DNA of 64,000 bases from Promethearchaeota archaeon (lineage in GTDB: Archaea; Asgardarchaeota; Lokiarchaeia; Sigynarchaeales; SOKP01): NCBI GenBank assembly GCA_019057775.1, contig JAHLWT010000052.1, positions 1 through 64,000 of the forward strand. The letters are read 5' to 3'. Numbering within the stretch: position 1 is the stretch's first letter; every line of letters begins with the position of its first letter. The notes below the pieces were generated by a model. That model was not told where the DNA came from. It was given only the letters and a program-made list of their open reading frames with translations, and did not search any database. The position numbers and the translations under genes were made by a program. Positions 34,280 through 42,744 of this stretch are shown here, piece after piece.

Positions 34280-37200
34280 TTAATAACATTTTTTTAATAC
34301 AAACTGCTCCGTATGATATAATGTATTAATATCTATTCGATCATTATTACTAATAGCCCATGATGCAAGTGAGCGAAGGTCTAATTCAAATCCATAGTGA
34401 TGCAAAGGTCTTAATGTCATATCTAATACAATTGGAAGTTTAGAGAAGATCTTTTCAGAAAGAATACTATCATAATCCACTTCTTTTTTAATATCTTCTA
34501 ATTTCATAACCTCACGAGAATTCCAGGGTGATTCAATATTTCCTGTTAGCAAACACTCATAAAAAGAATCAATTGCCTCAATTAATACTAGAATTTCTGA
34601 CACCCAGATATTTTTCTTGGAAAATTGAGGTAGTATTTTTTTACTTAAAGAATTGATCGAATCAAGTATTTTAATATTAGTATTTGTCTTTGTATTTAAA
34701 AATTCAATAACCCTGAATAATTCTTCAACTTTAAGTCTTAGAAGTAGGTCTTTTTCATCAATTTTTTTAGTGGTTCTAATATTATTAATCATGGTTTTTA
34801 ATTTCTTGTTAATAACTTCGGGAAGACCTCTTCTCCATTTTTCATAACCATACAATATAACTGAAAGATTATAAATCAAAAATTTTAATTTTCTTCTCAT
34901 TAAATTGAATAATTTGGTTTTTGCTAAACCTAAATTATTGCTTTCTATATTTTTTCTAATACTGTTTAATAATTTCTTATCACTTTTCCAAATTTTTTTA
35001 TTCTTTAGTGAAAAAACTGTGTCCCATTGGACAAATCTTTTTAAAGCAGATACCATAATCTTCACACTCGAAAGGTATTCTCTTAGTAGAATGATATTTT
35101 CTTCTTTTGAATGTTGAATAACTTTAACATAATCCTTAAACCTTCTAGCAAATCTAACTATTTCTAAATCTTCATACCAAGAATTTTCATATTGTCTAAG
35201 CGCAGTATTATAATTAGATACATCTTTATCGCATTGAATAACAAAAGCAATCATAAAACTGCTGAAGGATTCCTGTATTAAGTTTATAATAGTTTCATTC
35301 ATATAATCTTTTTTTAGGATGTTAATTGATGTTGATAAATTTTCCACTTTTTCATAAGTATCCTTAGCAGATTTAAGAAATTTCAAGAATTCTGATCCAT
35401 AATCTTCAGATCTTTTAATGACATTTTCAAGTGCTATCAAATATTTATTCTCTGGAATAACTAATTTTTCTTTTGCAAAAAATACTGATGGTATAATGCT
35501 TGAAGGAAATAACCCATATTGGTTAAGTAATTTGTTAAAATACTCTTTGCCCTCATCAGATATAGTCCATCCTATTTTTTTATTAAATTCTATCTTTTTA
35601 ATCAAATTTGTTTGCATTAGATGAATAAGGAATGGTTTATTTGTATAAAATAATTTATCTCCTTCTATTATTGGATCTTCACTCCATAAACCATCTAATA
35701 TTGAGATAAATTGCTCGAATATAATACGATCGTTTTTTGAGCGTTCCATCAAAAATTTAAAAGATTGATTGATATTTTTATGTTTTGCCTCGAGATCTTT
35801 TTGAATAGAAAGAATTACTTGATCATCTGATTCAATAGTAATAGAATCCTCTGTAAATTCTAATCTCCTAAATCGATCTAACAGAATATCAATATAATCT
35901 CTAAAAGTAATGATTGGTGTTCCATTTTGCTTAGCAATTTGTTTTAGTCTTGAAAGATACTCTCTTGATACCTTTGGAGGATTCTGAAGATCCTTAGCAA
36001 AAGCCTCAAGTCTCAAATTTATCATTGCTAATGCAGTTTCTAAATCAATAGTAGCCATCTTTTGATAATTATCTACACCTCCAGAAATAGAATGGTCCCT
36101 TCTGATTTTTTCAACAATTTCACTTATAGCTGAGAAAAAAAAAGATGTTTTAACACCACTACTAGTAAAATCCTTCCTGTAAATTTGTAGAGCTTTAATA
36201 AAACCAATTACTTCATCAAAATAATCTTTTCTCCCAGAATGCTTATAAATATCTTCAATAAAAATAAAGAGAAATTTTTTTTTTGTTGATAAACTTTTTA
36301 ACATATTAATACAATCTTCTTCTAAATCTACTTCTGGAATTGAGTATTGTAATTCATTTAAATGAATATCTGTAAGTTGTAGATTTAATTTTAAAAAAAA
36401 CTTTCTCCTTATTTCATCCAAAGTCGCTCTTGCTTCTAATGAAATAAATATTACAATAATTTCTTCGTGATAAATTGAAATCAGTCTTTCGATATATTGA
36501 AATAGAGTCGTTTTGCCCGATCCAAAAGGACCATAAATCCCTATAGTTTTGTTTAATAAATCTGAGATATCATCGGTTATAAGAATCGTTTTGAACTGTT
36601 CGATTGTAGAGGTGGGGTAAATAACTTTTTCAAAAAACTCTTCTTGTATATTTTCTAGACCATCATTGGAAGGGAAAGGATCAGATAATAATCCAAATTT
36701 ATTATACCATTTAAAATGCTCAGTAATTTCAATTCTATCTTCATAGTTTAATTTAGGTAATAGATCAATAGGTCTTATATGATACATTTCAAGAATAGAT
36801 TTCTTTTTCTTTTCCAAATCTTTTATCTTTTCTTCAGCAAACTGAAGTTCTTCACGTAATTTAGTTATGTTGCTTTTTTTATGCCTTATAGATAAGATTT
36901 TTTTTAGATCTTTGCTTACTTTTTCGAAATATGAAGTGTTATAATACCTTAAGATCTTATCACGAAGGTTACGTATTAAAGAGAATAAAAATAATTGATC
37001 AAGAGCCATTTTTAATTGTTCATATTGGATTATTATTTTATTTTTAATTAGATACTTAATAAAATAAAAGGATATACGATTAAGAGTGTATTGTTGACCT
37101 TTTTTGATTTCTTTTCTTAGTTTGAGTAGTTGGGTTTTATTTGTAGCATTCATTAGTTCATTGAATCTCTTTTTAAAAAAATCTAAAAATATTTCTGGGA

Positions 37201-38212
37201 TCTCATATTTTTCTAGAGGATCTAATTTTTTTTCTTTATCAAAATCTTGAATACCACTCCCCAATGGTAAAAAAATTATTCCATCTTCTTTACCACTTGA
37301 ATATAGCGATGTATCCCTCCCACAGTGCAATATGCGAGGTAAAGTAAAATAAGGAATAATTTTAATTTGGTTGAAAAGGCTGTCAAATTCTAATATCATA
37401 AATCTATAGAAAACAGAATCTGATTTAAAACCTTTAGTGAGAAATGTGCTTCCATTTATTATTGATATGTATTCATTTCCCTCAACATCTTTCTTAATAC
37501 TATAATCAGGTATATGTTCATGGCCAGAAATTAAAACATGACAAGATCTATTAAGAATTGCATCTAGTTGATGCCTATTTTCTATAAACAAATATGATAT
37601 TGGATGGTGCATAATAAAAATCGATAAATCTGAACCATCTTTTTCGTCCGTAATTTTTCTTAGATTTTCTATATCAACGTATAATGGTAAGTTATCTTCT
37701 CCGATCGTATTGATCAAACTGCTATTCAATACAGTGATATTAATTATTAAATCATATAGGGAAAATTTTAATTTATAATCTGTTAAAGGAGGAATTTTAC
37801 CTAAAAATTTTTTTAAAAACAAATTAAAATTGCTAAAAGCGTTGTTAATATGATTATGAAATGCTTTTGAATTAAAAATTTCTTTGTACATTTCTAAATT
37901 TGGTTTTTCTACATATTTAAATTCTATATCTAATTCTTTTCTATTGTAATCATGATTTCCACCAATGAAGATAAAATTTTCATTAAGAATATCTAGGCTG
38001 GCTCGTAGACGGTTGAAAAAATTCAATGCTTTATTAAATTCCTCTTCACTTCCTGTAGATGTTATATCTCCAGTTACTAAAACAAGATCAATCCAATTTC
38101 CTTCTGATATTAAACCCTCAAAGAAATTTATGATGTTTTCAAATATTCTATCCTGAGTTTTATCATCTTTATTACTGATGTGTAAGTCTGATAAGACCGC
38201 AATTTTAATCAA
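34280..38212 (-). CDS. Calcineurin-like phosphoesterase fused to STAND-like P-loop NTPase (candidate defence protein, 1310 aa)
   Basis: Residues 1-240 are a complete metallophosphoesterase: SDLHIS (D9, H11), VTGDIT (D49), GGNHDYN (N86, H87, D88), MHHP (H202, H203) and ISGHEH (H231, H233). A coiled-coil stretch (about 430-475) and FGLLSDPFPSND lead into an AAA/STAND-type NTPase with Walker A GPFGSGKTT (561-569), Walker B LFIFIED (648-653), an SAIS sensor-like strand and winged-helix-like sequence. The C-terminal 500 residues are helical with no known domain and may sense the trigger. Phosphoesterase effectors coupled to STAND sensors are found in antiviral and conflict systems. Begins with TTG 38212 after GGTGA. 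No stop or frameshift; all catalytic residues intact. Confidence 0.8.
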   Translation of the reverse strand: MIKIAVLSDLHISNKDDKTQDRIFENIINFFEGLISEGNWIDLVLVTGDITSTGSEEEFNKALNFFNRLRASLDILNENFIFIGGNHDYNRKELDIEFKYVEKPNLEMYKEIFNSKAFHNHINNAFSNFNLFLKKFLGKIPPLTDYKLKFSLYDLIINITVLNSSLINTIGEDNLPLYVDIENLRKITDEKDGSDLSIFIMHHPISYLFIENRHQLDAILNRSCHVLISGHEHIPDYSIKKDVEGNEYISIINGSTFLTKGFKSDSVFYRFMILEFDSLFNQIKIIPYFTLPRILHCGRDTSLYSSGKEDGIIFLPLGSGIQDFDKEKKLDPLEKYEIPEIFLDFFKKRFNELMNATNKTQLLKLRKEIKKGQQYTLNRISFYFIKYLIKNKIIIQYEQLKMALDQLFLFSLIRNLRDKILRYYNTSYFEKVSKDLKKILSIRHKKSNITKLREELQFAEEKIKDLEKKKKSILEMYHIRPIDLLPKLNYEDRIEITEHFKWYNKFGLLSDPFPSNDGLENIQEEFFEKVIYPTSTIEQFKTILITDDISDLLNKTIGIYGPFGSGKTTLFQYIERLISIYHEEIIVIFISLEARATLDEIRRKFFLKLNLQLTDIHLNELQYSIPEVDLEEDCINMLKSLSTKKKFLFIFIEDIYKHSGRKDYFDEVIGFIKALQIYRKDFTSSGVKTSFFFSAISEIVEKIRRDHSISGGVDNYQKMATIDLETALAMINLRLEAFAKDLQNPPKVSREYLSRLKQIAKQNGTPIITFRDYIDILLDRFRRLEFTEDSITIESDDQVILSIQKDLEAKHKNINQSFKFLMERSKNDRIIFEQFISILDGLWSEDPIIEGDKLFYTNKPFLIHLMQTNLIKKIEFNKKIGWTISDEGKEYFNKLLNQYGLFPSSIIPSVFFAKEKLVIPENKYLIALENVIKRSEDYGSEFLKFLKSAKDTYEKVENLSTSINILKKDYMNETIINLIQESFSSFMIAFVIQCDKDVSNYNTALRQYENSWYEDLEIVRFARRFKDYVKVIQHSKEENIILLREYLSSVKIMVSALKRFVQWDTVFSLKNKKIWKSDKKLLNSIRKNIESNNLGLAKTKLFNLMRRKLKFLIYNLSVILYGYEKWRRGLPEVINKKLKTMINNIRTTKKIDEKDLLLRLKVEELFRVIEFLNTKTNTNIKILDSINSLSKKILPQFSKKNIWVSEILVLIEAIDSFYECLLTGNIESPWNSREVMKLEDIKKEVDYDSILSEKIFSKLPIVLDMTLRPLHHYGFELDLRSLASWAISNNDRIDINTLYHTEQFVLKKCY

Positions 38213-38414
38213 AATTCCTCTTCACCAAAGTTATTAAATAAATATATAATTGAAAATTAATTTTAGACGAGTCTGTATAATTATTAATATGTATTTAATA
38301 TAATTATGTATTACCTTAGAATATCAATATTTATTAAGCCTTTTAAAATTTAATTAGCGTTTACCACCTTAGGTAAAAGCAATTAAAAATCTCATAGATG
38401 ATTTAATAAAAAAT

Positions 38415-39139
38415 TTAGAAAATAATTAGTCTTTTTCTTGCTCTTACTCTCTCTGGTGTCTCCCAAAGTACCCATCCTAAATTACTAATGTTTTGACGAG
38501 AAATTTCGGAATAGAAGAAATATGTTAAATCAATATTAAAGTGTCTAATACAATCAATAATATTTCTTGGTTTTTGCTCCTAATATCTCTAATTACTCTA
38601 TCCCTTCGATTATTTAGTTCTTTACTATTGCTATCATTTCCTTCAATAAAAAGAATAGTTTCAGATAATTCATTGTTTGGTCCGAATAAAACTAAAACAC
38701 TTATATCATAATTAAGTTTAGCCTTAAATTTGGATAACTTTTCTAAATCAACAATTATCTCCTCTAAGTGTTTATTATTATTTGATTTTGCTGGTTTTAC
38801 TTCAATATGAATCAGTTGAGAAGACTGATCAATATCACCAGGTATATGAAAAATTAAATCAGGTCGCAAATTTCCTATACCTGAATTATGACTCGTTTTT
38901 TCAACTTCTGCTTGAATTACATAATTTTTTAGCTTATTGCTAAATTTTAATCGTAGCTGATGATAAAATTCAAAATGAAAGGGGCGTTCCAACCACGATG
39001 ATTTCTTCCTATAATAATGTTTCTGATCAATATATACAAAATCTTTTTCTATGGAAGCAAGAGATTGGAGTAACTCCTCTATCAACTTATTAGGGTGTAT
39101 ATTTTGACCTTTTGGTTTTACTTTAATTTTATTTATCAT
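38415..39139 (-). CDS. PD-(D/E)XK nuclease-like protein with C-terminal frameshift
   Basis: Restriction-like fold: an early Glu in FHFEFYHQLR (E57), then RPDLIFHIPG (D94) and IHIEVKPAK (E113, K115), the D-ExK core. As written the frame ends at 38525 (204 aa) with a hydrophobic tail. After a T5 run (38571-38575; A5 on the coding strand) the next frame continues without stop: KPRNIIDCIRHFNIDL, TYFFYSEISRQNISNLGWVL, WETPERVRARKR to the TAA ending at 38415. One more A at the run would restore a single protein of about 245 aa. Coordinates given are for the restored gene. First gene of the island by transcription order. Could be an error in the assembly or true loss. Confidence 0.7.
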
Positions 39140-39309
39140 TATTCTTAATTATTAATTTTTGTCTTACCCTATAATAAATACAATTATTAAAAGGCAAAGT
39201 TTTCACATTATTCGATAAACTATCCGATGAATGTATTCTTAATTCAACTTGGAAATTTTATGGGGGTGCTCCTTCAAATAATAATGAATCGGGGTAAAAA
39301 ATTTTCTCT

Positions 39310-39513
39310 TTAATTTATAAACCTCCATCCTTGAATATTCCCATAAATTTCAGGTTTATACTTTTCCCATATTCCACCCTCTCCTCTAAAATCAGGAATT
39401 CCTGACTCGGTGGAAATTCCTGCCCCAGTTAAAGCTACAGCATGCCGTGAGTTAAACAATAATTTTGCCGCTATTTTAATTTTATTGGCTACTATTGATT
39501 TGCTTTTATTCAT
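39310..39513 (-). pseudogene. Truncated Sir2 N-terminal fragment
   Basis: 67 codons with [40 protein letters not shown] and GNIQ, the N-terminal NAD-binding part of a sirtuin, then GWRFIN and a stop. The catalytic His, zinc site and the rest are absent; the 170 bases downstream contain no sirtuin sequence. It is similar to the intact sirtuin at 30872-31681 but diverged at many positions, so it is the remains of a paralogue, in the same orientation. Confidence 0.8.
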
Positions 39514-39760
39514 TTTCGAAAGAGGTAAAACTTTTTAATTTTTTTAATGTAAACAATCCTAATAAAGCTTAGGTTAATTGTTTAAAGTCGACAACACTTT
39601 AATTATATGAAAAATGGTTTTAATGGAATTGATATTATATTTAAACGTTAATGAGTTTATGAAAAATCACTTTCTTGAAATAAAATAAAATTAATATGTT
39701 CTCTATTTTTACAATAATTAAGCCTAATTATTGATTTTATACTTTCTTAAAGTTTTATTT

Positions 39761-40654
39761 ATGATATCTGCTTTTTCTATTATTTTAGAAGATGAAATTC
39801 TCTATTGTTCTAAAAAAAAGAAATATAATGCATTTGAAGTTGTTTTATTTGTAAATAAATTACTTACTAGTTTAAATCCTAAAAAAACTTGGAGATTAAA
39901 TAAAGTCTGTCTGAAAAATCAAAAAACAACTAGAGAAAGAATCATAGTTGAACATATTATTACGAAAGAAAACAAAAATTTATTCTTTTGCTCAATTGGA
40001 AATTTTAATGTAGGTTCAGAAGAAGCAGTCAAAATTTTAAATGAATTTGGTAAACAAGTTAACCTACAATACCGTAACTTAACTGATCTAAAATATGCAT
40101 CAAAAGAAGCTTCATTTGAAAAAATTATAAAACTGATAACCGATTATTTAAGAGATAAATATACGGAACCTTTAGAGGAAGAAATAATTTTTGAGAAAAA
40201 TGGAAATTCTTCTAAAAATACAATATTATATACAGGCATTTCTGCCCAAGGATTACCGATAATTTCCCAATTATATGATAAAAATCTTCTAAACAATTTA
40301 CAGAAAGAAAAAACCAACGAAAATATTGAATTATTTAGCTCTGATCTTTCTGCAAAATTAGCTACTATTTCAATGAATGCTCAAATTCGTGCAAAAACAA
40401 AAATTAAGGAAATTCATATTTCTGATTTTAAAAATCAAGAGAGTACAAAGATTATCTTCTTTGGAAATATTAAAGAATATTCATTAGATTTTTTCGCCTC
40501 AGGTAATTTTTACAAGCTCAGAGATATTTTTAAACAACTAAAGGCAAAAATGATGATGGACGCTGTCTTTCTAGAAGATTTTTCAGGTGACCTGAAACCT
40601 TTTAAACATTTAAAACATCATTTGGACGATATAGTAAAGGAATTTGATGCCTAA
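39761..40654 (+). CDS. Longin/roadblock-like two-domain protein (297 aa)
   Basis: ATG 39761 opens with MISAFSIILEDEILYCSK, an N-terminal beta strand pair typical of longin domains; FEVVLFVNKLLTSL and EEAVKILNEFGKQVN are the expected helices, with strands RERIIVEHI and NLFFCSIG between. A second similar unit runs from about 155 to the end (NTILYTGISAQGLPIISQLY, AKLATISMNAQIRAKTKI, KIIFFGNIKEYSLDFF, KLRDIFKQLKAKMM). Soluble, no membrane segment. Such double domains in Asgard archaea are suspected partners of small GTPases. Alone in its transcript, convergent with the eS1 gene 4 bases away. Confidence 0.6.
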   Translation: MISAFSIILEDEILYCSKKKKYNAFEVVLFVNKLLTSLNPKKTWRLNKVCLKNQKTTRERIIVEHIITKENKNLFFCSIGNFNVGSEEAVKILNEFGKQVNLQYRNLTDLKYASKEASFEKIIKLITDYLRDKYTEPLEEEIIFEKNGNSSKNTILYTGISAQGLPIISQLYDKNLLNNLQKEKTNENIELFSSDLSAKLATISMNAQIRAKTKIKEIHISDFKNQESTKIIFFGNIKEYSLDFFASGNFYKLRDIFKQLKAKMMMDAVFLEDFSGDLKPFKHLKHHLDDIVKEFDA

Positions 40655-40658
40655 TTTA

Positions 40659-41504
40659 TTAATCCGCTTTATTATCTTTAGTTTCTTCTTTTTCAACCTC
40701 GGGTTTAGCCTCGGGTTTAGCCTCAGGTTTAGCCTTAGGCGTAGTAGGCCTTTCTGCATCTCTGTCAGTTCTTCTTTTATTCTGAGCAGCTAATTTTTTC
40801 ACATTTATCCTTTCAGATCTTCTTATTTCAGACTTACGCGACCTCTTTATATCAACTTCTACGATTTCATACTCATCGTCAAGAATTTCTTTGTCTTGCC
40901 CTCCCTCAGGGATAGATACAAGTTTACTTTTACTTACGATTGCATTAGTCAGAGGGTAAATAGTTTTTGCCACTCTTTTAACTTGGCTTTGAAATTCTCC
41001 ATAAATCATTCCCGCAATGAATTTTTCGTGATCTAAACTTTTAGCAAATTCTCTCAATATTTCCCTCATTATCTTTCTGATTAATATCTGCTGGCTGCTG
41101 AGTGCTCTTTTTAACGTGGTACAAACCATGGTCAATCTGAAAATATAATTGTCTTTAGTTGTTAAATTTATGATAGTCTGTATTTTAGTACTCCCCCTTC
41201 CTATTAGCGACCTGACAAAATCATTTGTATATTGGTGGCCAATAAATATTGAGTTGCACTTTTTAGCTTGTTCATTAACATCTACTACTCTAAACCTTAG
41301 CTTTAAGCTTATATCATGGTATTTATGAGTGAAATCAAATAATAGTGTTTCGATTGAGCGACCTATTAAATTAGATTCTGTCCCTATAACTTCTCCAATG
41401 GGTTTAAAATTAAAGATTGCTGGAGTTAAAATCTGATACCAATGCTTATCTTTAAAAGAAACTTTCTTGGTTTTCACTTTTTTTTTTCTAGCTTTTTGAC
41501 TCAT
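40659..41504 (-). CDS. rps3ae: Ribosomal protein eS1 (S3ae)
   Basis: Small-subunit protein shared by archaea and eukaryotes. The core has DKHWYQILTPAIFNFKPIGE, the SIETLLFDF segment, FIGHQYTNDFVRSLIGRGST and the FRLTMVCTTLKRALSSQQI strand-helix region, and IYPLTNAIVSKSKLV. At 281 aa it is about 60-80 residues longer than most archaeal eS1; the extra is a charged C-terminal tail (Lys/Arg then KPEA repeats, Glu/Asp). An AGGAGGA site lies between it and the uS15 gene 12 bases upstream; the two form an operon. Confidence 0.93.
   Translation of the reverse strand: MSQKARKKKVKTKKVSFKDKHWYQILTPAIFNFKPIGEVIGTESNLIGRSIETLLFDFTHKYHDISLKLRFRVVDVNEQAKKCNSIFIGHQYTNDFVRSLIGRGSTKIQTIINLTTKDNYIFRLTMVCTTLKRALSSQQILIRKIMREILREFAKSLDHEKFIAGMIYGEFQSQVKRVAKTIYPLTNAIVSKSKLVSIPEGGQDKEILDDEYEIVEVDIKRSRKSEIRRSERINVKKLAAQNKRRTDRDAERPTTPKAKPEAKPEAKPEVEKEETKDNKAD
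40697..40732. repeat. Three 12-base tandem repeats in the eS1 tail
   Basis: CCTCGGGTTTAG, CCTCGGGTTTAG, CCTCAGGTTTAG on the plus strand encode a KPEA-type repeat in the C-terminal tail of eS1. Such in-frame repeats can change length by slippage. Confidence 0.8.
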
Positions 41505-41516
41505 AAGATTTTCCTC

Positions 41517-41975
41517 CTATCTCGCTACAAGCGTTCTGATTTTCTCTGGATCATATTTAAAATCAGGTGCCAAGATTTTTTTCTTGCGATAATATTTTAT
41601 CAAACGATAGATTTTTGATTCAGTCCTATTTAATCCTTTTTTCGCTTCTAGATCTTTATGGTTTGTTTCAAGATGATTCCTAATAATCAATGCTTTCTTA
41701 ACCAAATTTGAGAGATCTTCTGGGAGTGGTGATTTTATCTCATTATCCTCAAGAATTTGGCTGATTTTTTTCCCAGTAACTACTTTTACTAGTGGAACAC
41801 CCATTGAATCTCTCAGTGTAATTCCTATCATAGATTTTGAGAATCCTTTTTTCGCTAGCTTAACTACTTCACTCTCTACTTCGTTTGGTGGTTTTTCAAT
41901 CCAAACTGGTTTTTCTAGACGTGCAGGACGTACACTTCCTGACTTTCCCTTTTTCCTTGAATGCATTCGAGCCAT
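41517..41975 (-). CDS. rps15: Ribosomal protein uS15
   Basis: 152-aa archaeal/eukaryotic-type uS15 (S13e). The N-terminal extension MARMHSRKKGKSGSVRP is the family hallmark, followed by VVKLAKKGFSKSMIGITLRD, SMGVPLVKVVTGKKI and the universal core helices ALIIRNHLETNHKDLEAKKG and ESKIYRLIKYYRKKK. Complete and of normal length; first gene in the operon with eS1. Confidence 0.95.
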   Translation of the reverse strand: MARMHSRKKGKSGSVRPARLEKPVWIEKPPNEVESEVVKLAKKGFSKSMIGITLRDSMGVPLVKVVTGKKISQILEDNEIKSPLPEDLSNLVKKALIIRNHLETNHKDLEAKKGLNRTESKIYRLIKYYRKKKILAPDFKYDPEKIRTLVAR

Positions 41976-42130
41976 AATAACACTATAAAAATAGAGCTGT
42001 TGATAACTTAATATAATCTTAAATGAACTTTCAAAAATAAAATTTTGGATTTGGGAAACAGAAATGGTTGAGTTTTTTGAATATGATTTTTTGAAACATT
42101 TTAGAGGTATAAAATAATCTTATAATTGTT

Positions 42131-42718
42131 ATGGAAAAGAAGGAAAAAATTCTATACTTTATTAGTGGAAATACTCATAAATTTAAGGAAGTTAAGCAAT
42201 TCTTTAAAACAGAAAATGTAAGCTATATCTTAAGACAAAAAAACCTTAAACCGATTGAAATCCAGGCAGAAACTATTAAAGAAGTAGCACAATATAAAGT
42301 AGCTAGTGTGAAAGAAGCAATAGATGACTCTTTTTTCATTGAAGACTCGGGTTTTTTTGTAGAAAAACCGTTAAATGGATTTCCTGGAGTTTACTCCTCA
42401 TATATCTTGAAAACTATTGGAAATAAAGGAATTCTAAAATTAATCAGTGATTTTGATAAATCAAGAGCATATTTTACCGCTATAATTGCCCTCTATTTTA
42501 AACCTTTAGAAAAAATATTCTTATTTGAAGGTAATATTAAAGGAAAAGTCTCTGAAAGAATTATTGGAAAAGGGGGTTTTGGTTTTGATCCAATTTTTAT
42601 ACCAGATGCGATTCCATACAAGACTTTCGCTGAATTTTCAAGAGAAGAAAAAAATAATGTATCTCATAGAGGTCAGGCAGTAAAGCAATTAATAAATTTT
42701 CTAAAAGAAAACTGTTAA
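42131..42718 (+). CDS. rdgB: XTP/dITP pyrophosphatase (RdgB/HAM1 family)
   Basis: Hydrolyses non-standard purine NTPs to monophosphates, cleaning the nucleotide pool. Family motifs: ILYFISGNTHKFKEV (SGNxxK), IEDSGFFVEKPLNGFPGVYSS (DSGL-like and PG-YS), GKGGFGFDPIFIP and FSREEKNNVSHRGQAV (S-R). 195 aa, normal size. Divergent from the uS15-eS1 operon with 155 bases between. Confidence 0.93.
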   Translation: MEKKEKILYFISGNTHKFKEVKQFFKTENVSYILRQKNLKPIEIQAETIKEVAQYKVASVKEAIDDSFFIEDSGFFVEKPLNGFPGVYSSYILKTIGNKGILKLISDFDKSRAYFTAIIALYFKPLEKIFLFEGNIKGKVSERIIGKGGFGFDPIFIPDAIPYKTFAEFSREEKNNVSHRGQAVKQLINFLKENC

Positions 42719-42744
42719 TTATTAGAATTTATTAATTAAAAATT

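Noticed and set aside
30872..39513. Sir2 copies as a simple direct target-site duplication of a mobile element
   Set aside because: The two sequences are too diverged at DNA level, and no transposase, integrase or terminal inverted repeat was seen.
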